Shown one piece after another: positions 49,919 through 60,141 of a stretch of 64,000 bases of DNA (within the stretch, counting starts at the first letter, position 1; every line of letters starts with the position of its first letter). The notes below the pieces were generated by a model, which was not told where the DNA came from, made no database searches, and worked only from the letters and a program-made list of their open reading frames with translations. The DNA is taken from the NCBI GenBank assembly GCA_905618915.1, contig CAJQTI010000006.1, positions 1 through 64,000 on the forward strand, in the 5' to 3' direction. Source of the stretch: an uncultured Candidatus Pelagibacter sp. GTDB lineage: Bacteria; Pseudomonadota; Alphaproteobacteria; Pelagibacterales; Pelagibacteraceae. The translations under genes and the position numbers were made by a program.

Positions 49919-50562
49919 TGAGAATTAGTTTTTTTCTTAAAAAAATAGAAAATTTAATTATTAAAAAAAGTTTTAATTATCCAAAAACTATTATTGATTA
50001 TTTTAACAATAATAAAAAAGTTACAATTTTATCTTTTTCAAGTATTGGTAGGGGAAGAAAGTATATTCAGCAAAATGAATTCTTTCATTTAACAAAGAAA
50101 TATAATGTATTATTTATTAAAGACATAACCAGGTCCTGGTTTAATAATGTAGATGTAAAATATATAAAGTCATTTTTAAAGAAAAATAATTATGCAATTG
50201 GTTTTAGCATGGGTGCTTTTAATGCAATTATTTTTTCAACTCTTCATCCAATAGAAAAATTAATTGCTTTTTCCCCACAGTTTTCAATCGACCCTAAAAT
50301 TTCAAAAGATGAAACATTTTTAAATTTTGCTGCACACATAAAAAAATGGAAATATAGAAAGTTAAAATTTTCAAAAACTACAGAATATTTGATTTTTTTT
50401 GGTGATACAGAAAAAGAAAAATATCACATGAGCATGATTCCTAAACAAAAAAATATTAAGGTGATAATGCTAAAAAATTGTGATCATGACACGGCTTTAC
50501 ATCTTAAAAAAAGGATGAGGTTAAACAAAACTATTAATAATTTCTTTAATTATAAAACCTAA
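49918..50562 (+). CDS. Alpha/beta-hydrolase-like protein
   Basis: GFSMGAF nucleophile elbow, CDHDTALHL candidate His region. Confidence 0.7.
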   Translation: MRISFFLKKIENLIIKKSFNYPKTIIDYFNNNKKVTILSFSSIGRGRKYIQQNEFFHLTKKYNVLFIKDITRSWFNNVDVKYIKSFLKKNNYAIGFSMGAFNAIIFSTLHPIEKLIAFSPQFSIDPKISKDETFLNFAAHIKKWKYRKLKFSKTTEYLIFFGDTEKEKYHMSMIPKQKNIKVIMLKNCDHDTALHLKKRMRLNKTINNFFNYKT

Positions 50563-50906
50563 TTTATTAAATCTATTTTTGCAGCAAGAATAAAATCATT
50601 CTCTGATAGCCCTTCAATTGCATGCGTAGTAATTGTAATTTTTGCATACCCCCATCCAAAAAAAATATCAGGGTGATGGCCCTCTTCTTCTGAAATTTTT
50701 CCAACTTTGTTGATAAATTCTTGACTATTGATAAAATTTTGAAAAGTAAATTTTTTTTCTAAAAAATAGTTATTATTTTCATTTTTCTTAACATCCCAGC
50801 CATCAACTTTTTTTTGATACTTGTGTATTTCACCTATATCAAAGGGTAAAACTCCAGCCTCACATGGCATACATTTTTTATCTATAAGATCATTCATTAA
50901 AAGCAT
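50559..50906 (-). CDS. phhB: 4a-hydroxytetrahydrobiopterin dehydratase
   Basis: EEGHHPDIFFGWGYAKITITTHAIEGLSENDF. Confidence 0.94.
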   Translation of the reverse strand: MLLMNDLIDKKCMPCEAGVLPFDIGEIHKYQKKVDGWDVKKNENNNYFLEKKFTFQNFINSQEFINKVGKISEEEGHHPDIFFGWGYAKITITTHAIEGLSENDFILAAKIDLIN

Positions 50907-51011
50907 TATATTTTAACGTTTATTTTAAGTCAAATGATCATAAAACCACTCTCACTGTGATAAGAGTGTGATAGTGGTGCTGTCATAAATTTTGATGTAG
51001 GATCGTGTTTC

Positions 51012-51053
51012 ATGAAAAAACTTTTAGGGATCGTGGTTCTGGTTTTATTATAA
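51012..51053 (+). pseudogene. Orphan signal-peptide start (MKKLLGIVVLVLL*)
   Basis: 13-codon ORF identical in style to a Sec signal peptide n/h-region, then a stop; overlaps the end of the 51048 gene. Confidence 0.5.
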
Positions 51054-51848
51054 GCTAATCATTGCTAACAATAAGAAAATTATGGTTGGTATAATAATTA
51101 TTATCCCTATTAAGTAGGTCCAAAAACCACCCTTAAATCTTTTTTTATTTTCTTTATCCTTTTCAATTTTTTTTTCCTTACTTAAAATAACTATACCTAA
51201 TTTTTTTTTTGCATAAAAAAATGTTATCAAAAACATGGCTACAAATGTTAATAACTTTGCTGCTTCAGCGTGACGATCATTTAAAGCATAAAGAGATCCC
51301 ACAAGTAGTCCAATCGTTAAATAGGTATATAAAAACTTTTTTAATTGTGTGATCTGCATCATTAATTTTGAAGCGAAGTATAATGAGAGCATAGCATTTA
51401 TTAATATCCATACAGGACTTAATCCTCCAATAGATGTCCCTCCAGGAAATTTTATTAATGCATAGCCTCTCCATCCTTTTGAAAGAAGATCTGCTGAAAG
51501 ATGAATTCCAATTCCTAAAAATAATCCGATAAGAAGAATATTGGCTATAGCGTTATTTTTTACCAGTTTATAATGTAGAATTAAATAAGGAAGCAAAATA
51601 CTATGAGTTATTATTGATCTATGTCCTAGCCATCCAAAATCTTGATCTATGTCAGGATAATCAAAAAAAAGTATGCATGAAAAATATAGAACTGGAATAA
51701 ATATAAAGTAGTTTAAATTTTTAATGTCAGAATTAAAAACTTTTATATCAATTTTTTTAAAAGTAGGATTTGGTACCCCACACTTTGGACAACTCTTTGC
51801 TTCTGTTGAAACTTTAGCCCCACATTCTCTACATAATTTTAAAGCCAT
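51048..51848 (-). CDS. Zinc-ribbon membrane protein with YdjM/DUF457-like region
   Basis: LCRECGAKVSTEAKSCPKCGVPNP; GHRSIITHS...GIHLSADL in the membrane region. Confidence 0.8.
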   Translation of the reverse strand: MALKLCRECGAKVSTEAKSCPKCGVPNPTFKKIDIKVFNSDIKNLNYFIFIPVLYFSCILFFDYPDIDQDFGWLGHRSIITHSILLPYLILHYKLVKNNAIANILLIGLFLGIGIHLSADLLSKGWRGYALIKFPGGTSIGGLSPVWILINAMLSLYFASKLMMQITQLKKFLYTYLTIGLLVGSLYALNDRHAEAAKLLTFVAMFLITFFYAKKKLGIVILSKEKKIEKDKENKKRFKGGFWTYLIGIIIIIPTIIFLLLAMISL

Positions 51849-51945
51849 AAACTTATACTACCAAAGCCTTAATCTAGTGTCTAGATGATGGAACGAGCGT
51901 AGCTGTGATGTCAGTGCGATAAGATTAGGAGACATGTCCTATTAA

Positions 51946-52020
51946 TGGAGCGGGTCAAGGGAATCGAACCCTCTACCTAATCGTTGGCAACGATTCGCTC
52001 TACCAATGAGCTAGACCCGC
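51946..52020 (-). tRNA. tRNA-Gly (anticodon GCC)
   Basis: GCGGGTC acceptor, GCTCATTGGTAGAGC D-arm, AATCG-TTGCCAA-CGATT anticodon arm, GAGGG-TTCGATT-CCCTT T-arm, encoded CCA. Confidence 0.97.
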
Positions 52021-52155
52021 TTATAAAAGACAATATAAATAGATGGTTTTTTCGAAGCACGCAATAATAAAGTTTTTAATTAATATAAAAATTTTCTAAA
52101 AAGGATCAAAAAAACACTATTTACTAAAATTGGAGTTAAGCCCATCTAGGTATTT

Positions 52156-53010
52156 TTACTCATATCCAAGTTCGACTAAATCTTCTTTGAAGATTTTTGT
52201 TAAATTTGATTGTTGATCTTTATCCAAAATTTTTCTCCAATCATTATCAGGACCTAAATTAAAAAAAGGAATTTTTTTCTCACTTTTTTTTGAAGGTACC
52301 GCTTCAACAAAACCATTTTTTTTTTCTTCATTTTTTAGTTTATTAAAATTAGTAGAATTAACTGAATTTTCTAATTTATCTTTGTTTATTGTTTCTTTTA
52401 TGTTTAAAGTTTTATTTATAAATTCAATAATATTTTCAAATACTACATACGTTTCCTTCAATAAATCTTCATATTGAATTATTTTTATTGGAATTTTTTT
52501 TTGAACTCTCCAAGACTTATAATTCATACTCCAAGAACTTATAAATTGAAAATCACTATAACCGTCTTCTTTAACGTTTCGAATGTCATAAATATAATTT
52601 TTTGAGTTAGTCATCCATTTTATGGATGTTTCATGATTCATCTCATAATGATTTTTTAATGATGTTATTACATTTCTAGGGTCTCTAACGATGTAGATAC
52701 ATCCTGCTGAATTCTCTTTGTTAGTAAAATCACAATTGTTTACCTTGCCAAAAGTATTATGAGTTTTGAAAAATTTAATCTTTTTATCAGCGTTAATTCT
52801 TTCCTGTGATTTAATCCATAACTTCGTAGTATCTGTCACATTCTCTTGATTATAATTAAAACCTACAAAATGCCTCTTTTCTGGGAACTGTCCTATATTT
52901 TTTAAAATATTTTGATCAAAAATTCCATCCTTTGTATAATAATAAGCACTAATTAAAGTTCTTAACCAGGTATTTCCACTTTTTGGGTAAGATGCTATCC
53001 AGAATATCAT
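52156..53010 (-). CDS. Sulfotransferase family protein
   Basis: IASYPKSGNTWLRTLI (PAPS loop), IYIVRDPRNVITS. Confidence 0.93.
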   Translation of the reverse strand: MIFWIASYPKSGNTWLRTLISAYYYTKDGIFDQNILKNIGQFPEKRHFVGFNYNQENVTDTTKLWIKSQERINADKKIKFFKTHNTFGKVNNCDFTNKENSAGCIYIVRDPRNVITSLKNHYEMNHETSIKWMTNSKNYIYDIRNVKEDGYSDFQFISSWSMNYKSWRVQKKIPIKIIQYEDLLKETYVVFENIIEFINKTLNIKETINKDKLENSVNSTNFNKLKNEEKKNGFVEAVPSKKSEKKIPFFNLGPDNDWRKILDKDQQSNLTKIFKEDLVELGYE

Positions 53011-53058
53011 TGTACAATTATTATAGATGAATAATAGTTATTCTAATAATAATATTTT

Positions 53059-53694
53059 ATGAAAAATTTACCAAAAACAATACCTGTTTTTCCACTTAGT
53101 AATTTTATCATATTTCCTCATACAACAGTTCCATTAAATATATTTGAACCAAGATATGTTGAAATGATTAATGATAGTAAGAAAACAAATAAGATGATTG
53201 GTTTGATACAGCCAAAAAGTAATGATGATAGTTCAATCCCTGGACTTCATAAGATTGGTTGCTTAGGTAAAATAATCAATTTTAAAGATACATCTGATGG
53301 TAGGTATATGATTGAATTAAATGGGATAACACGGTTTGAAATAACTAATGAAATTAAAAGTACAAAACCTTACCGTATTTGTGAAATCAATTATGATAAT
53401 TTTGAACTTGATTTAACTCCTGAAAAAAAGAAATTAAAATTTTCTGATCTTGAGTCAATCTTCAAGGATTTAAAATTATTATTTGAAAAAAAAGGATACA
53501 TTATAAATTGGAAATCTTTAGAAAAACAAGATTTGAATGAAACAATAAATGCCCTAGCAATGGCCTCTCCTTTTTCACTGGAAGAAAAACAAATTTTATT
53601 AGAAAGCAAAAATTTAGAGGCTCGAAAAGATAAGATTGCAGAAATATTAAGCACTTATAGTTTTGATAATTTTCAAAATACAACTATTCAATAA
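53059..53694 (+). CDS. LON peptidase substrate-binding domain protein
   Basis: IPVFPLSNFIIFPHTTVPLNIFEPRYVEMI. Confidence 0.93.
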   Translation: MKNLPKTIPVFPLSNFIIFPHTTVPLNIFEPRYVEMINDSKKTNKMIGLIQPKSNDDSSIPGLHKIGCLGKIINFKDTSDGRYMIELNGITRFEITNEIKSTKPYRICEINYDNFELDLTPEKKKLKFSDLESIFKDLKLLFEKKGYIINWKSLEKQDLNETINALAMASPFSLEEKQILLESKNLEARKDKIAEILSTYSFDNFQNTTIQ

Positions 53695-53696
53695 GC

Positions 53697-54830
53697 TTAA
53701 AAATTCATTCCTGTATCGGCTAGTTTAATAAAATAATTATTTAGATTCTTGTTTTTTCCAATACCTTTAAGAATTTTGCTAAAGCTTTTATTTTTAACTT
53801 TTTTATCTAAGTTAAAGGATTCATAAATTAAATCTATGGCTTTAGAAAAAACAAAGTTTTTATCCCTCGTTTTTTTTTCAAATTCATCTAATATCAGCGA
53901 ATCTAATTGTAAACCCAATTCAATTTTGTCTTCAATAATTTTAGTTAGAATTCTAAGATCTCGTATTGTCATGTTAAATCCTTGTCCTGCTAATGGGTGC
54001 ACTCTGTGAAGTATATCTCCAAAAGCTAAAATATTTTTATGATGATAGTTTCTTAAATTTGAAGAACTCAACTCAAAACTATTTAATTTATCAATTTTAT
54101 TAATTTTATATTTGGGGTTATATTTATTAATTAAATTTATTACATCACTATTATCAAATTTTTTATTCTTAATATCTATTGAATATACTACAGACGTTTC
54201 AGTGTTAGAGATTGGTAAAAATGCAATTGGACCTTGCTTTGTAAAAATTTGAGTTGCTGTATTATTCTCTATTTTTTTATGTTTTAAAATAGTGGTATAA
54301 GCAAGATTATAATAATTTTTACTAATTTTTTTTGTGAAATACTTTTTTGCTAAGAAATTACTTGCATCACAATTAATTATTAAATCATATTCTTTTTTAT
54401 TTAAAGACTCTTCATTAATATCTTTTTTTAGTATTATTTTTTTAAAAAATTTACTTTTAATAAGGTTACTTTTTAATGATTTTAAAAGTTCATCATTTTT
54501 TATCATATAGAATAAGTCTTTTCTATCATTCTCAAACTTTAATAGATTTTCATGATCAATTTTATCTGTATAAATTTCTATTCTATTTATTTTCCAGTAA
54601 TTATTTTTTGAAATTTGAAAAATTTTTTCTTTAAAAAATTCGAAATTACTTTTAGATATCCCTATTGTTCTATTGGAAGAAAAATTACTATTTTCTCTTT
54701 TATGATAATAATGAACATTTATTTTTTTATTTATAAGGCTTTTAGCTAAAGATAGAGCAGTTAAGCCTTCACCAATAATACAAACATTCATAATAATTTT
54801 AATTTTAACAATAAAAATTAGATGATACAA
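53697..54830 (-). CDS. FAD-dependent ubiquinone biosynthesis hydroxylase (UbiH/Coq6-like)
   Basis: LAFGDILHRVHPLAGQGFNMTIRDLRIL; N-terminal GEGLTALSLAKSL; start probably MNVCIIGEG. Confidence 0.88.
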   Translation of the reverse strand: MYHLIFIVKIKIIMNVCIIGEGLTALSLAKSLINKKINVHYYHKRENSNFSSNRTIGISKSNFEFFKEKIFQISKNNYWKINRIEIYTDKIDHENLLKFENDRKDLFYMIKNDELLKSLKSNLIKSKFFKKIILKKDINEESLNKKEYDLIINCDASNFLAKKYFTKKISKNYYNLAYTTILKHKKIENNTATQIFTKQGPIAFLPISNTETSVVYSIDIKNKKFDNSDVINLINKYNPKYKINKIDKLNSFELSSSNLRNYHHKNILAFGDILHRVHPLAGQGFNMTIRDLRILTKIIEDKIELGLQLDSLILDEFEKKTRDKNFVFSKAIDLIYESFNLDKKVKNKSFSKILKGIGKNKNLNNYFIKLADTGMNF

Positions 54831-54855
54831 AGTGATTAATTAGACTCATTTATTT

Positions 54856-56946
54856 ATGGAATTTAAAAAATTAGCCAACAATACAATTAATTTTGGCATA
54901 AATAGAATTATTGAAGCTGCTGGTATTGCTCTTGTTATAATTGGCCTTCTTCTAATGGTTTCTCTTACAACCTTTTCCCCAGATGACCCTAATTTTATTT
55001 TTCCAGATAATACTGAGATTAAAAACTTACTTGGTTTTAATGGAAGTTACACGGCTGACCTTTTTTTTCAAACTTTCGGGCTCATTGCTTTATTAATTCC
55101 ATTTACACTTATATTTTCTGGCATAAATATAGTTCTAAATAAGAAAATTTTTTTAATATTTGAAAGTGTTTTTTATTCTGTTCTTTATTCTTCTTTTGGT
55201 TCTCTATTCTTTTCTTTTTTTTACCCTGCTGCTTTTAATCTTTATATTAATGGAAATGGTGGTTTTATTGGAAAATATTTAGGGACAACTTTTTTAACTT
55301 CTTTAATTAATATTAATTCTCAAGTTTCTTATTACTCATTAATTTTAATTATTTTAATTTTATTTTTAATTAGTATCCATTTTAAAATTAGTTCGTTTTA
55401 TAAAATTATAAAAAAACTTTTTAAGTTAATCTTTGTAAAAAAAGAAAAGAGCTACACTAATGAAAATGAGATAATTAGTGAGTTTATACCACAAGATGAA
55501 ATTAAAAATTTAATTCAAGAAGATTTACCTTTCATAAAAAGTGAAAATAAATCTCCTAGTAAAAAAATTCGCTTCAAACTACCTACTATCGATTTACTTA
55601 AAATCCCCACACAAAAAGATAGGGAGAAACTAAAAGATGAAGATTATATTGATAGTGAGTTTTTAGAAAAAATCTTATTAGATTTTGGGGTCAGTGGAGA
55701 CATAAAGAAGGTTAGTCATGGCCCTGTAGTAACACTAAATGAATTTGAGCCAGCAGCTGGTGTTAAAGTATCTAAAATTATCAATCTCTCAGATGACATT
55801 GCTCGAAACACTAGTTCTGAATCTGCCAGAATAGCAACTATTCCAGGACGTAGCACTATTGGCATAGAGCTTCCAAATTCTAGTCGTGAGAATGTTTATT
55901 TAAGTGAAATACTCTCTAACTCCGATTTTAATAAAAAAGATATCAGGTTACCAATTGCGCTTGGTAAAAATATTTCTGGTGTTCCTATTGTTGGAGATTT
56001 AGCTTCTATGCCTCATTTATTAATCGCTGGAACTACTGGATCAGGTAAATCTGTTTGCATAAATACTATTATCTTATCCCTACTTTACAGGCACACACCG
56101 GACAAATGTAAGTTCATACTAATTGATCCTAAAATGCTTGAACTATCAACCTACGAAGGCATACCTCACTTATTATGTCCTGTAATTACTGAGGCAAAAA
56201 AAGCTGCTTCTGTCTTAGGTTGGGTTGTTAAAGAAATGGAAAATAGATACCGACTTATGACCAAAGAAGGGGTGCGTAATATTGATGGCTATAATGCTAA
56301 GCACACTTTGGCTATGCCCTATATTGTTGTTGTGGTAGATGAAATGTCTGATCTAATGCTTGTTGCTGGAAAAGAGATAGAAAATTATATTCAGAAATTA
56401 TCTCAAATGGCAAGAGCTGCTGGAATTCATATTATAATGGCCACACAAAGACCAAGTGTTGATGTTATTACAGGAACCATTAAAGCAAATTTTCCAACAA
56501 GAATATCTTTTCAAGTAACCTCAAAAATAGATAGTAGAACAATTTTAGGTGAACAAGGTGCGGAACAGTTACTTGGTAAAGGAGATATGCTTTATATGTC
56601 TTCTGCAAATAAGATTGTTAGAATTCATGCTCCATTTGTATCAGAAGGTGAGATCGAAAAAGTTAACAATTACTTAAGAAGTCAAGCAGAGCCAAATTAT
56701 ATAGATGAAATCTTAAATTTTGTAGATGAAAAAGAACTGAGTGGAGAAGCATCTAGCTCAGGTGATAAAGATGAATTGTACCAGGCAGCACTTGATATTA
56801 TTAGATCTGAAGGCAAGGCATCTACCTCATTTTTACAAAGAAAGTTACAGATAGGATATAATAGAGCTGCAAGGATTGTTGATATGATGGAAGCTGATGG
56901 TATTGTGAGTAAGGCTAACCATGTTGGTAAAAGAGATGTTCTTTAA
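54856..56946 (+). CDS. ftsK: DNA translocase FtsK
   Basis: IAGTTGSGKSVCINTII, gamma domain FLQRKLQIGYNRAARIVDMME. Confidence 0.97.
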   Translation: MEFKKLANNTINFGINRIIEAAGIALVIIGLLLMVSLTTFSPDDPNFIFPDNTEIKNLLGFNGSYTADLFFQTFGLIALLIPFTLIFSGINIVLNKKIFLIFESVFYSVLYSSFGSLFFSFFYPAAFNLYINGNGGFIGKYLGTTFLTSLININSQVSYYSLILIILILFLISIHFKISSFYKIIKKLFKLIFVKKEKSYTNENEIISEFIPQDEIKNLIQEDLPFIKSENKSPSKKIRFKLPTIDLLKIPTQKDREKLKDEDYIDSEFLEKILLDFGVSGDIKKVSHGPVVTLNEFEPAAGVKVSKIINLSDDIARNTSSESARIATIPGRSTIGIELPNSSRENVYLSEILSNSDFNKKDIRLPIALGKNISGVPIVGDLASMPHLLIAGTTGSGKSVCINTIILSLLYRHTPDKCKFILIDPKMLELSTYEGIPHLLCPVITEAKKAASVLGWVVKEMENRYRLMTKEGVRNIDGYNAKHTLAMPYIVVVVDEMSDLMLVAGKEIENYIQKLSQMARAAGIHIIMATQRPSVDVITGTIKANFPTRISFQVTSKIDSRTILGEQGAEQLLGKGDMLYMSSANKIVRIHAPFVSEGEIEKVNNYLRSQAEPNYIDEILNFVDEKELSGEASSSGDKDELYQAALDIIRSEGKASTSFLQRKLQIGYNRAARIVDMMEADGIVSKANHVGKRDVL

Positions 56947-57500
56947 TGTTGAGAATAATAATAATTTTACTATTTTTTAATTTTTACGTGCCAGCCAATT
57001 CATCACCAAAAGATAAGGTAATCTCTCAAATGAAACTTACTAACAATTTAAGTTTCAATTTTATACAAAAAATTGATGATAAAAATGAAGATGGAAAATG
57101 CATCATTGAATATCCTAAAAAAATTTTTTGTGAATATAACAATCCTAGTAAAAAAATTTTAGTATCAAATGGAAAATCTTTAGTTATTAAAACTAGTAAT
57201 AAGGGAAGTTATTATCGTTATCCACTTAGAAAAACTCCTTTAAAATTTTTACTAGATAAAGAATATCTAATTTCTAAAATAGAGGAGCTAGAGCCAAGAG
57301 ATATAGACAACAAGTACCTAAATTTTAGAATTTTTGATAATAATAATGAGATTAATATTTTTTTTGACAAGAAAGATTTAAATTTAATTGGATGGCAAAC
57401 TGAAGATATTTATCAAAATTTATCAATAACATTTATTTCTTCTGTTAAAAAAAACCAAGAGATAGATAGCAAGATTTTTAAATTACCTGAAAATAATTGA
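56946..57500 (+). CDS. lolA: Outer membrane lipoprotein carrier LolA-like
   Basis: Signal peptide, FNFIQKIDDKNEDGKCIIEYPKKIFCEY, after ftsK. Confidence 0.85.
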   Translation: MLRIIIILLFFNFYVPANSSPKDKVISQMKLTNNLSFNFIQKIDDKNEDGKCIIEYPKKIFCEYNNPSKKILVSNGKSLVIKTSNKGSYYRYPLRKTPLKFLLDKEYLISKIEELEPRDIDNKYLNFRIFDNNNEINIFFDKKDLNLIGWQTEDIYQNLSITFISSVKKNQEIDSKIFKLPENN

Positions 57501-58004
57501 TCATCTGATTAAGGTTTCAGACTTAAAATTTTTCATACCTCTAGCCAAATAATTTTTTAATGCATTTTTATGATCTAGGGAACAAGTGTGAACCCAAACT
57601 CTTTCACCTCCCATATTAAATGAGCACTTAATTGCTTTACTTAATAAATATCCTCCTAATTTTTTTCCAAAATATTCTTCCAAAATTCCAAAATATGCAA
57701 TTTCGGCTTCTTTGTTTTGTTTGTTAAATAACAGTTCAAAATAGCCAGCTATTTCACTTTTATCTTTAAGAATGTATGTAAATAAGTGATCATTAGAGAT
57801 ATAATCTATCCAATTTAAGTCTGTCCAAACAAGTCTATCAATCCATTGACAATTCTTACCAATAGTTTTGTATAAAAATTTATTTAATTGAAAATCTTTT
57901 GGGTCAGCAAGCTCTACAGAGTAATTCTCTGCAGGCTTCTTAACTTCTTTTAACTCATCTAGAGACCTTATCTCTAAATAACTTCGATAAATTTTTTCTG
58001 TCAC
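57501..58004 (-). CDS. GNAT family acetyltransferase
   Basis: EIAYFGILEEYFGKKLGGYLLSKAI. Confidence 0.88.
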   Translation of the reverse strand: MTEKIYRSYLEIRSLDELKEVKKPAENYSVELADPKDFQLNKFLYKTIGKNCQWIDRLVWTDLNWIDYISNDHLFTYILKDKSEIAGYFELLFNKQNKEAEIAYFGILEEYFGKKLGGYLLSKAIKCSFNMGGERVWVHTCSLDHKNALKNYLARGMKNFKSETLIR

Positions 58005-58366
58005 TCAACCATTTTTCCAACTTTTTCTCCTCCAAACAAATGGAAGTGTAAATGTGGAACCTCTTGACCGCCATCTTCACTCAAATTTGTTAAAGCTCTA
58101 TAACCTCTACCTGTATCTGTTGATATACCTAATATTTTTGAAACTTCTGTAATAGCTTTGCTTAACGCAACTATCTCTTGATCTGAAGCTCTATTGTTAA
58201 AATCATCTAAATTAATATATTCACCTTTTGGAATAACTAATGCGTGTATTTTTTTTTGAGGATTAATGTCGTAAAAGGAAAGAACGAAGTCATTTTCAAA
58301 TATTTTTTTACAAAGAATTTCTTTTCTCAATATTTTTGCAAAAATGTTATTTTTATCGTAACTCAT
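58001..58366 (-). CDS. HIT family hydrolase
   Basis: VPHLHFHLFGGEK (HxHxH). Confidence 0.94.
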   Translation of the reverse strand: MSYDKNNIFAKILRKEILCKKIFENDFVLSFYDINPQKKIHALVIPKGEYINLDDFNNRASDQEIVALSKAITEVSKILGISTDTGRGYRALTNLSEDGGQEVPHLHFHLFGGEKVGKMVE

Positions 58367-58671
58367 TATCTGCTGTTTTTTTCTTCAATACCTGATTGTT
58401 TTTTTCTGTCTTCTAGCTCTTTCAAGACATCTTCAAACTTAATATCAGCTGCCTCTAGCACAACCAGTATATGATAAATTGTATCTGCTGCTTCATGTAC
58501 TACATTAGATTTATCATTTAGGGCTTCTTTAAGTTCACTAAATTCTTCTTCCATTTTGTCTATACACTTAGACAGGCCACCTGATAATAATGATGAAGTA
58601 TAAGATTTATCTTCATCCTTATTTTTTCTGTCCCTAATTGTATTTACTAAATTTAATAGATTTTCTGACAT
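58366..58671 (-). CDS. hisE: Phosphoribosyl-ATP pyrophosphatase
   Basis: EEFSELKEALNDKSNVVHEAADTIYHILVVLE. Confidence 0.93.
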   Translation of the reverse strand: MSENLLNLVNTIRDRKNKDEDKSYTSSLLSGGLSKCIDKMEEEFSELKEALNDKSNVVHEAADTIYHILVVLEAADIKFEDVLKELEDRKKQSGIEEKNSR

Positions 58672-58673
58672 GT

Positions 58674-59429
58674 CTAAATCCTAACTGGAATTCCTTTTGA
58701 ATTCAAATATTGTTTAGCTTCATTAATTGAGTGTGTTCCATAATGAAAAATTGAAGCCGCTAGTACTGCACTAGCATTTCCTAATTTTATACCGTCCACC
58801 AAATGATCCAGGTTTCCTACTCCACCTGAGGCAATCACAGGTATATTAACTGTAGAAGATATTTTAAACATTAAGTCATTATCATAACCAATTTGAGTGC
58901 CATCTCTATCCATAGATGTAACTAGTAATTCCCCTGCCCCATTACCTTCCATTTTTTTTGCAAATTCTATTGCATCCAGGCTCGTGTTATTTCTTCCACC
59001 ATGGGTAAAAACCTCCCATTTATTGCCATTTTTTTTAGCATCTATTGCAACAACAATGCATTGTGACCCAAATTTTTTCGAACTTTCAATTATCATTTCA
59101 GGATTTTGAACTGCCGCAGTATTGATTGAAACTTTATCTGCTCCACAATTTAATAATTTATTAATATCTTCAACTCCCCTAACCCCACCACCAACTGTTA
59201 AAGGCACAAAACATTTTTTAGATGTTCTTTCAACCACATCATAAATTGTGTCTCTATTTTCATTAGAAGCTGTAATATCTAAAAAACAAATTTCATCAGC
59301 GCCACCATCACTATAAATTTTAGCTTGTTCAACTGGATCACCAGCATCTTTTAAATCTACAAAATTAATTCCCTTAACAACTCTGCCATTTTTAACATCT
59401 AGACATGGAATAATTCTATTTTTAAGCAT
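58674..59429 (-). CDS. hisF: Imidazole glycerol phosphate synthase subunit HisF
   Basis: [30 protein letters not shown]. Confidence 0.97.
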   Translation of the reverse strand: MLKNRIIPCLDVKNGRVVKGINFVDLKDAGDPVEQAKIYSDGGADEICFLDITASNENRDTIYDVVERTSKKCFVPLTVGGGVRGVEDINKLLNCGADKVSINTAAVQNPEMIIESSKKFGSQCIVVAIDAKKNGNKWEVFTHGGRNNTSLDAIEFAKKMEGNGAGELLVTSMDRDGTQIGYDNDLMFKISSTVNIPVIASGGVGNLDHLVDGIKLGNASAVLAASIFHYGTHSINEAKQYLNSKGIPVRI

Positions 59430-60141
59430 CTAATTCTCTCACTAATTCATCTAATTTAATATCACCATCATATATAGCTTTACCAACTATTATTCCTTCA
59501 ATATTTTTTAAACCTTTTGCTTTTTTAATATCATCGATTGAAGACACGCCTCCTGAAATAATTACTGGGCAATTAGAAATATTGGCAACATTAATTGTTT
59601 CTTCAAAATTAGGACTTTGTTTGGTGCCATCTCTATTTATGTCTGTATAAATTAATCTACTAACACCATAATCATTTACTTCTTTTAAAAAATCCAAAGT
59701 CAATTGATTAGAATTTTCCTTCCATCCTGAAACTGACAAGTATCCATCTTTAGCATCTAGACCTAAGGCAATTTTATTTGGAAATGTTTGGCATGCTTCT
59801 TTTAAGAAATTCTTATCTTTTATAGCCGCACTTCCTAAAATAACTTTTTCAACTCCTGCATCTGTGTATTTTTCAATACTATCAATGCTTCTAACGCCTC
59901 CCCCTACTTCAATTTTTAAATCAAATTTATGAACTATTTCTTTAATGATATCTAAGTTAACTGTCTCTCCAGTTAAGGCGCCATCTAAATCAACAATGTG
60001 TAAATTTTTAAAACCATGATCTTTGTATTTACCAGCTTGATCAACTGGTGATATTTCATATTCAGTTTTATTATTAAAGTCCCCTTTAATTAATCTTACA
60101 CATTTCTTATCTTTAATATCTATGGCTGGAAATATCTTCAT
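59422..60141 (-). CDS. hisA: HisA, ProFAR isomerase
   Basis: [22 protein letters not shown]; start corrected from 60297 to 60141. Confidence 0.96.
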   Translation of the reverse strand: MKIFPAIDIKDKKCVRLIKGDFNNKTEYEISPVDQAGKYKDHGFKNLHIVDLDGALTGETVNLDIIKEIVHKFDLKIEVGGGVRSIDSIEKYTDAGVEKVILGSAAIKDKNFLKEACQTFPNKIALGLDAKDGYLSVSGWKENSNQLTLDFLKEVNDYGVSRLIYTDINRDGTKQSPNFEETINVANISNCPVIISGGVSSIDDIKKAKGLKNIEGIIVGKAIYDGDIKLDELVRELDA

